Assembly: GCA_964640225.1 (NCBI GenBank)
Contig: CAZXFI010000008.1
Coordinates: 1-48,257 of the forward strand
Reading direction: 5' to 3'
DNA from: JAGLWW01 sp964640225
GTDB taxonomy: Archaea; Aenigmatarchaeota; Aenigmatarchaeia; PWEA01; JAGHBM01
Length of the DNA stretch: 48,257 nt
Shown: in pieces, positions 6,689-14,465 of the stretch
Layout: each line of letters opens with the position of its first letter
Numbering within the stretch: the first letter of the stretch is position 1
Made by a program: the position numbers and the translations under genes
The notes under the pieces: model-generated
What the model was told of the DNA's origin: nothing
The model's input: the letters and a program-made list of their open reading frames with translations, nothing else
Database searches by the model: none

Positions 6689-7186
6689 ATGAGTGCAAAA
6701 TTAACCAATGCAACGAAGGTGAGTATGCTGGGCGTTGGGATGATAAAGCGGGAATTGGAAATAGTGTTAGACACTCTTGAAGATGAGTTTCCGAATGAAA
6801 AGTTCCGATTGAGAAGTTTGGATTTTCAGATTAAAGACACAAAGCGAAGTTATGTTGTGTTTGCACGTCCGTTTTATAGAGTAGAGCGTGTTGTATTATC
6901 CCTTAGTTTAGCATGTAGGAAAAAAGAATTTATTCGTTATGTTATCGGACATGAATTAGCTCATGTAATTACTGAGAGTAGGTTGAAGTGTGGGCATCAA
7001 CATGATAACGGATTTAAGTTAATTGAGAGTAGGATCATGGAGCTATTAGGAATCGTATTAGTATTTAAACAAAGTAAAGGTAGGAGAAGGAAATACGCAA
7101 GTGAAGTGTATTTCAAGACTGACTACGCGAAGTTAATTTTGAAGAGAATGGAATCTGTGGAAATTGCTGCTCACCGTTCTTATTGA
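6689..7186 (+). CDS. SprT-like zinc metalloprotease domain protein
   Basis: The product is 165 residues. HELAH at 88-92 is the HExxH zinc motif, followed by GHQHDNGF (102-109), where a further histidine and the GxxF-like pattern match SprT/Spartan-type proteases. Upstream residues (VVLSLSLACRKKEFIRYVI) fit the preceding strand and helix. Cellular Spartan proteins cut DNA-protein crosslinks; the phage substrate is unknown. The C-terminus has a basic patch (KQSKGRRRKYAS) but no clear zinc ribbon. GGAG lies before the ATG. Confidence 0.75.
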   Translation: MSAKLTNATKVSMLGVGMIKRELEIVLDTLEDEFPNEKFRLRSLDFQIKDTKRSYVVFARPFYRVERVVLSLSLACRKKEFIRYVIGHELAHVITESRLKCGHQHDNGFKLIESRIMELLGIVLVFKQSKGRRRKYASEVYFKTDYAKLILKRMESVEIAAHRSY

Positions 7187-7205
7187 AGGAAAGAGAGATT
7201 GGATA

Positions 7206-7501
7206 ATGAAAAAGGAAACTCCTCACGACTCTTCAAATGAAGAAAAGTTTTTAGTTAAGAACATTTTTGGAGAAATTATATCAACGCACAGAACAAGACA
7301 AGATGCGTTCTGGCGTGCAGTTGAAGTGTTGAGAGAATTCAGGATGTTGTTGAGAAACAGAAAAACTAATGAGAGTAAGGGAAGAACATACATGTGTTGT
7401 AGTTATAATTCATTAAGACTTGTGTCTGTTACTTCAGGATTCGTTTTGAAGACTGTCTTAATTTCTACAATTGATTCTGAAGATGATTCTGCAATTGATA
7501 C
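7206..7501 (+). CDS. Hypothetical protein, truncated by assembly gap
   Basis: ATG at 7206 follows GAAGGAAAGAGAG. About 98 residues are readable before the gap, starting MKKETPHDSSNEEKFLVKNI. There is no recognised domain and no membrane segment. The frame after the gap would end at 7619, but gap length is arbitrary, so the C-terminus is unknown. Confidence 0.6.
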
Positions 7502-7601
7502 NNNNNNNNNNNNNNNNNNNNNNNNNNNNNNNNNNNNNNNNNNNNNNNNNNNNNNNNNNNNNNNNNNNNNNNNNNNNNNNNNNNNNNNNNNNNNNNNNNN
7601 N
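7502..7601. other. Assembly gap of 100 N
   Basis: The standard-length gap interrupts the gene that starts at 7206. Unlike the gap at 5357, I see no clear shared sequence between the flanks. Confidence 0.9.
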
Positions 7602-7681
7602 ATTATTTTGAACATTTGAAAAAACTTTCTGGTCAAGTATGGCTAGAACATTGGCACTTTTGCCACATATTCCAAATGGTG

Positions 7682-7993
7682 CCACGTGATGCCAATTGGC
7701 CCCAAATATCCCAAATTACCCCTTGCTACGTACCTTGGCATGGGGTCCCTGTCCCAACATGATTCTGGCCAGATGTTGATTCTGAAAAAGGAACAATTTC
7801 TTTTATATTAAAAAAAAAAAAAAAAAAAAAAAGAATAGGAGAAATAGTTTTTCGTTTTGTTGATTCTGAGAGTTTGTTGGTTCTGAGAGGAAATAGTCTG
7901 GAAGGGGCGCACCACTCCAAGGTACGTGCCTAGGGGTCATGTGGCACTACGTGGAGTAATTTGGAATAATTGGAGTAATTTGGCATCACGTGG
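7682..7993. repeat. Large imperfect inverted repeat with CACGTG motifs
   Basis: The left arm 7682-7738 and right arm 7917-7993 are inverted imperfect copies. Two blocks are perfect: CCACGTGATGCCAA (7682-7695) with its complement at 7980-7993, and ACGTACCTTGG (7728-7738) with its complement at 7917-7927. The spacer 7739-7916 holds a run of about 23 A (from 7810) and repeated TTGATTCTG/TTGGTTCTG words, but no convincing gene. Further ACGTGG and AATTTGGAATAATTGG words continue to about 8030. It could be an origin, cruciform or MITE-like element. Confidence 0.75.
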
Positions 7994-8050
7994 GTATAAT
8001 TGGCGCCACGTGGGCATATTTGGAATAATTGGCATTAAGTCGGTCCAATT

Positions 8051-8088
8051 TGAACATTAAGTGATGAACATTAAGTTGAACATTAAAG
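8051..8088. repeat. Three direct TGAACATTAAG repeats
   Basis: TGAACATTAAGT-type words occur at about 8051, 8065 and 8078, just upstream of the gene at 8103. They may be regulatory. No promoter hexamers are clear here. Confidence 0.7.
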
Positions 8089-8102
8089 AAAGGGAGAAGG
8101 AA

Positions 8103-8831
8103 ATGTCAAACACAAGAGAACATCTAATCACAGAGAAGGAAGCATGGATGATGATTGGGAGAGAATTCGAGAAACACGCAGTACTCGGATTGGAGAGTAG
8201 ATATACAGATGGTGGAATTTGTCACGCCATCCAAGTAATGGAGTGGGATAATTATATCACGCAATTGCAAGCGGATCGTATGGATAGGGCATTGTATGGA
8301 GTGTTTGGAAGTCTTGAACCAAAGGCAAAACTTACACCGGGAAGAATGTATTGGTTCTCGTTGGATAGAAAACACTCTTACAATAGAGCTACAATTTGCA
8401 GGGTTATGGGGAGTACTGCGGGAAATGGGATGAGCATTCAGGAAGCTTGGGAATATTTAGCTTTACAATTTTTACATGTTGGAGTGTATGGAGAAGAACG
8501 TGGAGAACGTGGAGAACGTGGAGAAGGTAGTCTTACCTTTCCAAGGCTTGAGACTCCACGGCTTGAAACTCATGAAAAAGTATTAAGTCATTATACTTCA
8601 GTTTCAGGTATATGTCACGGTATTTTTGCTCTAGAGGAAGACAATCATATAACACTAAGACAGCAATGTAGGATGTTGGATAGTTTACATGAGGCTTACC
8701 CGAATAAATCTCATGTCATTGAAAAGTTACTAAGGTTACTGAAGCTTCACCTTAATGATACTAGAGCTTTGAAAAGATGGACTGTATGTACGCGTATGGC
8801 GAGAGATTCTTTCTATGCTCTTAACCCTTAA
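8103..8831 (+). CDS. Phage protein with two internal homologous domains
   Basis: I chose ATG 8103 because GGGAGAAGG lies directly upstream. The 242-residue product contains two related domains. GGICHAIQVMEWDNYITQ near residue 43 matches SGICHGIFALEEDNHITL near residue 173, each followed by RMDRAL or RMLDSL and a later C-R-M segment. They are joined by a GERGERGERGEG linker made by a 9-bp DNA repeat (about 8491-8526). Single-domain relatives with a GxCHA motif are common small phage proteins of unknown function. Confidence 0.75.
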   Translation: MSNTREHLITEKEAWMMIGREFEKHAVLGLESRYTDGGICHAIQVMEWDNYITQLQADRMDRALYGVFGSLEPKAKLTPGRMYWFSLDRKHSYNRATICRVMGSTAGNGMSIQEAWEYLALQFLHVGVYGEERGERGERGEGSLTFPRLETPRLETHEKVLSHYTSVSGICHGIFALEEDNHITLRQQCRMLDSLHEAYPNKSHVIEKLLRLLKLHLNDTRALKRWTVCTRMARDSFYALNP

Positions 8832-8866
8832 CGCTTAACCCTTAACGCTTAACTCTTAAAAAGAAA
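8820..8866. repeat. TTAACCC-type tandem repeat
   Basis: CTTAACCCTTAACG is repeated twice, then CTTAACTCTTAAAAAG. It overlaps the stop codon of the preceding gene. A very similar stretch occurs at 19463-19506, also directly after a stop codon. The likely role is a 3' end or linker; no hairpin is evident. Confidence 0.85.
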
Positions 8867-8879
8867 AAGGGAAAAGGAA

Positions 8880-9092
8880 ATGCAAGAAAAAGAAATAGTA
8901 ACATGTCCTCGTTGCTCTCATTCCTTAAAATTAGAAATCCTAGAGAGTCACAAGGGTTATTATTTGGGATACAACTGTGAAAGTTGTGGACCGTTCAAAA
9001 GTATAAGTGGGTATTACAAAAGCGGTAAAGAGGTTGAAAGGTTACTAAAGCTTTACATTGACGTTGAGTTCGTTGAATTAATTTCTAACTAA
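8880..9092 (+). CDS. Zinc-ribbon protein (70 aa)
   Basis: CPRC at residues 9-12 and CESC at 33-36 form a two-knuckle zinc-ribbon pattern with 20 residues between. The rest is a short helix ending FVELISN. GGAAAAGGAA precedes the ATG. Such small zinc ribbons are common in phage early regions and may bind nucleic acid or host RNA polymerase; no specific family is recognised. Confidence 0.75.
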   Translation: MQEKEIVTCPRCSHSLKLEILESHKGYYLGYNCESCGPFKSISGYYKSGKEVERLLKLYIDVEFVELISN

Positions 9093-9141
9093 AAACGTGA
9101 AAAAACAAAAACAACAAAAGTGAAAAAACAACAAGGGAAGT

Positions 9142-9169
9142 CTGCCAATCTGTCATGTCAAAATGGCAG
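9142..9169. promoter_or_regulatory. Inverted repeat CTGCCA/TGGCAG, candidate operator
   Basis: CTGCCA (9142-9147) and TGGCAG (9164-9169) are perfect inverted arms, with a GTCATGTC word between. The site ends one base before the -35 hexamer of the promoter at 9171. The words match the TTGGCA cluster at 5184-5243, suggesting binding by the same regulator. Confidence 0.55.
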
Positions 9170-9170
9170 G

Positions 9171-9199
9171 TTGACTTTTATGTTTGTTGTGGTTATATT
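9171..9199 (+). promoter_or_regulatory. Sigma70-like promoter
   Basis: TTGACT (9171-9176), a 17-base spacer and TATATT (9194-9199) make a near-consensus promoter. It is in the intergenic stretch upstream of the gene at 9241 and probably drives the long early/middle gene series. Confidence 0.75.
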
Positions 9200-9240
9200 A
9201 AAGTGAAGCAACTCATTAAATGGGAATGAATGAGGAAAAA

Positions 9241-9969
9241 ATGAATTCTAATATTAACATTAACTCTGATAAAAAGTTAAGAGAATTGAATTCAGTCAAA
9301 GATGTGGAAGTGGAAGATGAAGTGGAAGTGGAAGTGGAAGATGAGGTAGGAGAGAGAAAGAGTAGAGTAACACTGTGGGATAGAAGAATGGAAATATCCC
9401 GCAAGCCCTCAGTAAACAGCCCTGTTACGAAACAAAATATCCAATGGCTAGTTGAAAATGCTTTGGATAAATTCGGTAAGGAACAAGACTTAACAGAGAA
9501 TGACTTCACAGTAAGGTTTGTTCCAGAATTACAAGAGAAATTCCTCCTCATAAGTGGACCTACCATTGAAGTCTTGTGGGGAAGCATCCCTATAGACTCC
9601 GAATCCTTTAAGACAGACGTGGATACATGTATTACACTTATAAAGAAATTATTACAACCAAAGAGTATAGATTTACAAGCTAGAATAAATGAAAGAATAC
9701 AATGGTGTGAATCTCTCGCGCCAGTAACAAATACTTTGGATAATGATGAAATTAGGAGTATTGAATTATATAGACTCGTGAAAGTAACACATGTCTCCGG
9801 ATTAGTATCTTCCCACTATGCTCCTCCAACAGGAAGTGGAAGTATGAGTTGGATTCGTTTAGTGAACAAGTGTAAAGATGAGTTGGTAAAAGTACTTTCT
9901 ATTGTGGAAGAATCAATGAGAAAGGAAGGAAAAGAGGAAGTGGGAAAGGGAATGGGAGAGAATGAATAA
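9241..9969 (+). CDS. Hypothetical protein (242 aa) with acidic repeat
   Basis: The ATG at 9241 has GAGG at a good distance (9232-9235); ATGs at 9220 and 9226 are less well placed. Near residues 20-38 is a Val-Glu/Asp repeat (VEDEVEVEVEDEV) made by repeated GGAAGT. The remainder is a folded-looking alpha/beta domain (DFTVRFVPELQEKFLLISG; IRLVNKCKDELVKVL). No family is recognised. It overlaps the next gene by ATGAATAA. Confidence 0.7.
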   Translation: MNSNININSDKKLRELNSVKDVEVEDEVEVEVEDEVGERKSRVTLWDRRMEISRKPSVNSPVTKQNIQWLVENALDKFGKEQDLTENDFTVRFVPELQEKFLLISGPTIEVLWGSIPIDSESFKTDVDTCITLIKKLLQPKSIDLQARINERIQWCESLAPVTNTLDNDEIRSIELYRLVKVTHVSGLVSSHYAPPTGSGSMSWIRLVNKCKDELVKVLSIVEESMRKEGKEEVGKGMGENE

Positions 9970-10207
9970 AAAGGATTTAGAGTTAATGGCAAGGTGGATT
10001 AGTCTAAACACAGAAGTGAAAAGTGCAGATAGACTAATGTGTTTACAATTCTCTATAGATATAGCAACACAGAGTAAGAATAAAGTTTTCAACGAAGAAA
10101 AATTCTTAACTTTAATTAAGAAATTCGACTCGGTAGCTTTGAAGGTGTTAAGGGAAAGGGAAAGGGAAAGGGAAGATGAAGGAAATGAAGGAAAGGGAAA
10201 AGAATGA
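9962..10207 (+). CDS. Small helical hypothetical protein (81 aa)
   Basis: It starts in an eight-base ATGAATAA overlap and follows a GGGAG site. The product is predicted helical (KKDLELMARWISLNTEVKSA) and ends in a charged tail REREREREDEGNEGKGKE encoded by GGGAAA repeats. No recognised domain. It overlaps the next gene by four bases. Confidence 0.6.
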   Translation: MNKKDLELMARWISLNTEVKSADRLMCLQFSIDIATQSKNKVFNEEKFLTLIKKFDSVALKVLREREREREDEGNEGKGKE

Positions 10208-10443
10208 ATAAAATAAGATTGTTGAATGTGAGTAAAGAGGAGGAGGAAAAAGAAAAGGGAAATGGAGAATTTCATCCTCTATCTATATCAACACTTCCTC
10301 CTACTCCAAAAGAGTGGAAGGTTGAAGTAAAGAAAAGTAAGAAGTGGATCTTAAAGAGAAAGAAAAAGATAAAAATTCAAAAGGAAGGTAGAAGAAATAG
10401 CAAAAGGGGAAAAAGGAAAGGAAGGGGAAAGTCAAGGGGTTGA
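10204..10443 (+). CDS. Small highly basic protein (79 aa) with IRLLNV leader
   Basis: It begins MNKIRLLNVSKEEEE, a leader almost identical in DNA and protein to the start of the next gene. The C-terminal half is very Lys/Arg-rich (KKSKKWILKRKKKIKIQKE) and probably binds nucleic acid or is disordered. The purine-only composition of its 3' end makes the true protein status less certain. The stop codon overlaps the -35 box of the next promoter. Confidence 0.5.
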   Translation: MNKIRLLNVSKEEEEKEKGNGEFHPLSISTLPPTPKEWKVEVKKSKKWILKRKKKIKIQKEGRRNSKRGKRKGRGKSRG

Positions 10444-10468
10444 CAAATAGCCCTCAATGTGTTACATT
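10440..10468 (+). promoter_or_regulatory. Sigma70-like promoter before helicase gene
   Basis: TTGACA (10440-10445), a 17-base spacer and TACATT (10463-10468). Transcription would start near 10475, leaving a short leader before the helicase start codon at 10501. Confidence 0.65.
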
Positions 10469-10500
10469 CCTACCATTAAGATAAGATGAAGAGAGATGAA

Positions 10501-12570
10501 ATGGGTAAAATAAGATTATTGAATGTAAATGTAAATAAAGAGGAGGAAGTGGAGGAAGTGGAGGAATTAGAAGAGGAAAAGTTTAACATAAAAGTGAGGA
10601 TGTTGACAGAACATTATGTGTCACTGAAAACGGAGTATGATGAAGAATTTGTGACTATGATTAAAAGAATTCCAAGTAGAAGTTGGGATTCTTTTAACAG
10701 AGAAAACAATTTCAGGTTGGAGGATTGGGAAGATTTTTTAGAAAGATTAAATCACCTTTCCTTCAAAACAAAATTTGAATTTGAAGACGGTGCAGAGGAA
10801 GCTATAAACGATTATATAAATCGTCCTCATGTAGTCGTTTCGTTGGAAGAAAAGAATTTAATCATAAAAACCACTTGTTATGCTGGACAGAGATTGGTTA
10901 GAAAAATAGAAGGATTGAAGTACTCACATAAGCATGCAAGAGGAATTTACAATGATGCATACAAGATACAGGCTGCGGAATTGTGGAAGGTTTATGAAGT
11001 ATTAGAGGGGAAGGAAAAGGTAAAGTGGGAAGATGGAGCATTGGAGTTTGCGGAAAAAGAATTGGAGAGGAGAAAACAATTAGATATTCTCTTAGGTGAG
11101 ATTGAGGGCAATGAAATAGATGTAGGTGTGAAGTTAAATGGGATTGAATTAAAACCATTTCAAAAGCAAGCAGTTGCATTTGCAGACTTCACAGATTACA
11201 ATTGTATCATCGCTCACCAAATGGGATTGGGTAAGACTCCAATGTCCATTGCTTCCTGCGTTAAATATCAGAAAGAAAAGAACAATAAAGCTAGGTTCTT
11301 AGTAGTCATACCAGGAAAGTTAAAATCCAATTGGGTAAGGCATATTGAGCATTTAACAGGAGAAAGAGCATTAGTACTGTACAAGTCTTCACCTAATGAA
11401 GAAGATATGTTAAAAGTCACTTTAGGAAGTCATGTATGGACGATCATAAACTATGAAATTCTTGGGAGAAAGTTGGAAGTTAAAGAGGATGTAAAGGATC
11501 CAAGTGGTGTAGTGATTGGGACAACAACAAAAGATCGTTATTTGTGGGTAGAATTATTAAACATGAGACCTTACGATATAATAGTCTTAGACGAAGCCCA
11601 CTATATAAAGAACACAAGAGCACAGAGAAGTAAAGCGACAAGAGATATTCAAGGGGAAAGATTCATCCCTATGACTGGAACGCCAATACTGAACAGACCA
11701 AGCGAATTGTGGCCATTGTTAAATTTAGTGCGTCCAGATCAATTCCCTTCATTTGATGGTTTTGTGAATACTTATTCCCACTATGATGGAACAACTGCAA
11801 ACGTTGAGAGATTGAAGCAGACATTAAGAACAACAATGATTCGGAAGACGAAAAAGGAAGTAATGAAAGATCTTCCGCCAATTAACAGAATATATGAGTA
11901 TCGAACACTCTCTTCTGAAGCAATGAAAGTTTATAAGGGAGTGTTAAACGGTGTATATGCTGCTCTTGAAGAGTGGACTCCAAATAGTGAACAGAAAGCT
12001 GTGACTGGGATCTTAGCACAAATTAACAGATTGAAACAAGTTTGCGCGTATGATAAGATTGAAACAGTTGGAGAGTTAGCAAGAGATGTAAAGGAAAGTG
12101 AAGATAACGGTGGGAAGGTTATAATCTTCTCATTCTATGTAGATGTTATTGAAAAGATTAAACAATTCTTAGGAGATGAAGCAATAGAGTTACATGGAAG
12201 TAAGAAGGACCAGTGGAGAATTGATAAATTCAGAAATGATCCAAACATTAACTATCTTGTAGCACAATATCAAGTTGGTGGTGAGGGTCATGATTTACAA
12301 TGTGCAAATAATGTTATCTTTGCAGACCTGTTCTGGACTCCTGCTGCTCACCAACAATGTGAGGAAAGAGCATATGGAAGAATGGCAGATCCACATCCAA
12401 TCAACTCTTACTATGTGATAGTGGAGGAATCAATAGAGATTTGGATTCAAGAATTGTTGGATAAAAAGTTGAAAGTCATTGAACAAGTTGTTGAGGGAAC
12501 AACAATAGATCCTTCAGAGAGTATTGCGAAGGACTTGTTGAGGAGAATGAAAGAACAGATGAGAAGATAG
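10501..12570 (+). CDS. SNF2-family (SF2) DNA helicase/ATPase
   Basis: The product is 689 residues from ATG 10501, which I prefer because it gives MGKIRLLNV, matching the neighbour's MNKIRLLNV; ATG 10486 adds five residues. After a leader and a HARP-like segment (RIPSRSWDSFNRE), the motor shows Walker A QMGLGKT, DEAH in IIVLDEAHYIKN, TGTP, and C-terminal motifs VGGEGHDLQCANNVIF and QQCEERAYGRM. SNF2 proteins translocate on double-stranded DNA and remodel forks or displace proteins. This is a common phage replication or repair gene. Confidence 0.9.
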   Translation: MGKIRLLNVNVNKEEEVEEVEELEEEKFNIKVRMLTEHYVSLKTEYDEEFVTMIKRIPSRSWDSFNRENNFRLEDWEDFLERLNHLSFKTKFEFEDGAEEAINDYINRPHVVVSLEEKNLIIKTTCYAGQRLVRKIEGLKYSHKHARGIYNDAYKIQAAELWKVYEVLEGKEKVKWEDGALEFAEKELERRKQLDILLGEIEGNEIDVGVKLNGIELKPFQKQAVAFADFTDYNCIIAHQMGLGKTPMSIASCVKYQKEKNNKARFLVVIPGKLKSNWVRHIEHLTGERALVLYKSSPNEEDMLKVTLGSHVWTIINYEILGRKLEVKEDVKDPSGVVIGTTTKDRYLWVELLNMRPYDIIVLDEAHYIKNTRAQRSKATRDIQGERFIPMTGTPILNRPSELWPLLNLVRPDQFPSFDGFVNTYSHYDGTTANVERLKQTLRTTMIRKTKKEVMKDLPPINRIYEYRTLSSEAMKVYKGVLNGVYAALEEWTPNSEQKAVTGILAQINRLKQVCAYDKIETVGELARDVKESEDNGGKVIIFSFYVDVIEKIKQFLGDEAIELHGSKKDQWRIDKFRNDPNINYLVAQYQVGGEGHDLQCANNVIFADLFWTPAAHQQCEERAYGRMADPHPINSYYVIVEESIEIWIQELLDKKLKVIEQVVEGTTIDPSESIAKDLLRRMKEQMRR

Positions 12571-12611
12571 AAAAGAAAGTTTAATAAAAATCACAAATGA
12601 GGAGAATAGAA

Positions 12612-13211
12612 ATGAACCCCGCAACAATGATAAAATCGGCAGTTGCCGCTTATGCACAGTTTACAAACACAGAAGTGCAGAGAGAAGTGATTTTGTCACT
12701 TTCAAACTTAGAAACAGATATAGTTGATTCTGGTTTAGACCCAAGCGATAGCACTCTTGATTCGATAGAAAGATTGAATCAGGTAATACAATCAGCAATT
12801 GAAGAGAGTGTCATTGAAGATGAGGAGAAAGAGGAGAAAGCGGAAGATGAAGANNNNNNNNNNNNNNNNNNNNNNNNNNNNNNNNNNNNNNNNNNNNNNN
12901 NNNNNNNNNNNNNNNNNNNNNNNNNNNNNNNNNNNNNNNNNNNNNNNNNNNNNGAAGAGGATGAGGAGGAGGAAGATGAAATAGATGATGCAGAAGAAGA
13001 TTTCTTGGAGGAAGATGAAGAAGTAATAGGGGAAGAGAAGTACAAGGAAAAGTATGAAGAGATGAAGAGGACAGCAGAAGAATTGTATAAGAAACAGGAA
13101 GAGAAACAGGAAGAGAAACAGGAAGAGAAAGTAGAAGATGAGACTCCAATAAAGCCAATTGATTTTTCTAAAAAGCCAATTGATTTTTCTAAAAAGATAA
13201 AATTGATCTAA
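12612..13211 (+). CDS. Acidic hypothetical protein, interrupted by gap
   Basis: ATG 12612 follows GAGGAG. The N-terminal 60 residues look folded (MIKSAVAAYAQFTNTEVQRE). The middle is a long Glu/Asp tract containing a 100-N gap, so the true length and frame across it are uncertain. The C-terminus has a 12-bp repeat encoding EKQE units and a perfect 21-bp duplication encoding KPIDFSK twice. No family is recognised. Confidence 0.6.
   Translation: MNPATMIKSAVAAYAQFTNTEVQREVILSLSNLETDIVDSGLDPSDSTLDSIERLNQVIQSAIEESVIEDEEKEEKAEDEXXXXXXXXXXXXXXXXXXXXXXXXXXXXXXXXXXEEDEEEEDEIDDAEEDFLEEDEEVIGEEKYKEKYEEMKRTAEELYKKQEEKQEEKQEEKVEDETPIKPIDFSKKPIDFSKKIKLI
12854..12953. other. Assembly gap of 100 N in acidic repeat
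   Basis: The gap lies inside a GAAGAtGAA-type purine tract; both flanks contain GAAGA. Low complexity probably broke the assembly here. Confidence 0.9.
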
Positions 13212-13678
13212 TGATTCGATTACTGTCAGTTTCTGAAGAGAAAGAGAAAGAAAAAGAAAAAGAGAAGGAAAAGAAGGAAGAGAAGCCAGAGGTTCTTTAT
13301 AGCTCCACACTATCAATAAGAACTCCTGACGGTACTCTTTATGTAACTATTTGTGAACACTTAAATAAACCTGTTGAAGTGTTTATAACAATAGGAAAGA
13401 CAGGTACGTTAACAAGAGCCTGGACACAAGGTATTCAGGAGTTGATAAATCTAGCTTTAGATCATAACATTCCATTGTTCAAAATAATACAGAAGTTAAG
13501 CAATATAACAACAGCCCACAGTTTATCCTTTCCTGGAGGTATTACTATAAGATCAGGAGCCGAAGGGATTGTGTTTTTGTTAATGAGATACTTACAAACT
13601 GTGGAGGAAGTTAAAGAGGGAGAAGATGAAAGAAAACACGGAAGAAAAGCTACGGTGGAGTACTTCTACAATGAGTAG
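13211..13678 (+). CDS. TSCPD-domain-like protein (NrdJ C-terminal-like)
   Basis: After a leader MIRLLSVSEEKEKEKE, residues 36-90 read IRTPDGTLYVTICEHLNKPV, VFITIGKTGT and IQELINLALDHNIPLFKII. This matches the TSCPD domain found at the C-terminus of B12-dependent ribonucleotide reductases and as stand-alone phage proteins. The cysteine motif that names the domain is not present; the corresponding region reads SFPGGITIRSGAEGI. TAATG overlaps the preceding gene. The function of stand-alone copies is unclear. Confidence 0.7.
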   Translation: MIRLLSVSEEKEKEKEKEKEKKEEKPEVLYSSTLSIRTPDGTLYVTICEHLNKPVEVFITIGKTGTLTRAWTQGIQELINLALDHNIPLFKIIQKLSNITTAHSLSFPGGITIRSGAEGIVFLLMRYLQTVEEVKEGEDERKHGRKATVEYFYNE

Positions 13679-13838
13679 AGGAAATATGGTTCTAGTAACT
13701 ATATTCCTAAACAATGAAGTAATTGGAAGTGCTTCTTTCTTTCATGAAGAAGATGGAAAGGAAAAGAAGAAAGTAGAACTATTCACTCGGGGCATAACAG
13801 CTATGAATGAAGATGAGGGAGAGGGAGGAAGAGAGTGA
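13671..13838 (+). CDS. Small hypothetical protein (55 aa)
   Basis: The start is uncertain: ATG 13671 or ATG 13686 (GAGG just upstream) are likelier than a start deep in the preceding gene. It encodes a beta-like stretch NMVLVTIFLNNEVIGSASFF and an acidic end. It overlaps the next gene by GTGA. No family is recognised. Confidence 0.5.
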   Translation: MSRGNMVLVTIFLNNEVIGSASFFHEEDGKEKKKVELFTRGITAMNEDEGEGGRE

Positions 13839-14215
13839 ATAAGGAAGAATTCAATGCTCTTGTGAAAAAGATCGACAAAGAAGTATTAGATCCAACACAA
13901 AGAGCAGAGAAAGTCTGGCATATTTTACTAGACTTCTCAGAGAAAAGGGAAAAGGAAAAGGAAAGGGAAGGAGAAAGTCCATTAACAGATTGGGACATTG
14001 TCTGTTTTTGCACAGAATTCTTAGCAATGTTATCCCTCACAAAGATGGATTATGTGAACAGTATTGCAAGAGAATTAACCAGACTTGTTTACACTCAACA
14101 CTACATGTCATTGGATACTTTTGAAGAAGAGAGATTGCAAAGACCTTCTCAATTCAAGCAACCCCAATCCAAGCAACAGAAAAAAGAAGATGCCAGCAAG
14201 ACTTCTAGAGAGTAA
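13835..14215 (+). CDS. Hypothetical helical protein (126 aa)
   Basis: It begins with GTG in a GTGA stop-start overlap after a GGGAGGAAGAG site. The product is helical (MNKEEFNALVKKIDKEVLDP; EFLAMLSLTKMDYVNSIARE) with a charged repeat REKEKEREGE in the middle and a Gln/Lys-rich tail. No family is recognised. Confidence 0.65.
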   Translation: MNKEEFNALVKKIDKEVLDPTQRAEKVWHILLDFSEKREKEKEREGESPLTDWDIVCFCTEFLAMLSLTKMDYVNSIARELTRLVYTQHYMSLDTFEEERLQRPSQFKQPQSKQQKKEDASKTSRE

Positions 14216-14465
14216 GGGAAAGTATGAGGATTTAGTGGATAATGAGTCTGTGCAAAAGTTCTTAGCACTGACAGACAGAATTTCAAGTTTAAGGAAAGCG
14301 ATAAAGGAAGCGGACTTTGAAGGAATCTTAGATACAAGCACTCTAACAGAAGAACAGAAGATAGCAAAGTTTAAGATGATGACATATGGGAGGAAGTATC
14401 TCACCAACAGAATGTATGAGTATCTAAGACTTGCGAAGAGGATAGCTGAGAATGCGGACTGGTAA
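14190..14465 (+). CDS. Hypothetical protein (91 aa)
   Basis: I chose ATG 14190 (MPARLLESKGKYEDL), giving a 26-base overlap with the preceding gene; a longer frame would overlap it by 130 bases. It is a helical protein (QKFLALTDRISSLRKAIKEA). The six-residue start MPARLL also begins the scaffold gene at 43869, which may be coincidence. No family is recognised. Confidence 0.6.
   Translation: MPARLLESKGKYEDLVDNESVQKFLALTDRISSLRKAIKEADFEGILDTSTLTEEQKIAKFKMMTYGRKYLTNRMYEYLRLAKRIAENADW

Noticed and set aside
7810..7832. Poly-A run considered as terminator
   Set aside because: No hairpin directly precedes a T run on the right strand; it lies inside the inverted-repeat spacer.
8820..8866. Telomere sequence because of TTAACCC-like units
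   Set aside because: It is internal, short and also present at 19463; nothing suggests hairpin or linear telomere ends.
12792..13316. Minus-strand Leu/Phe-rich frame across gap 12854-12953
   Set aside because: It is the antisense image of a Glu/Lys-rich purine tract and includes the N run; apparent membrane character is an artefact.
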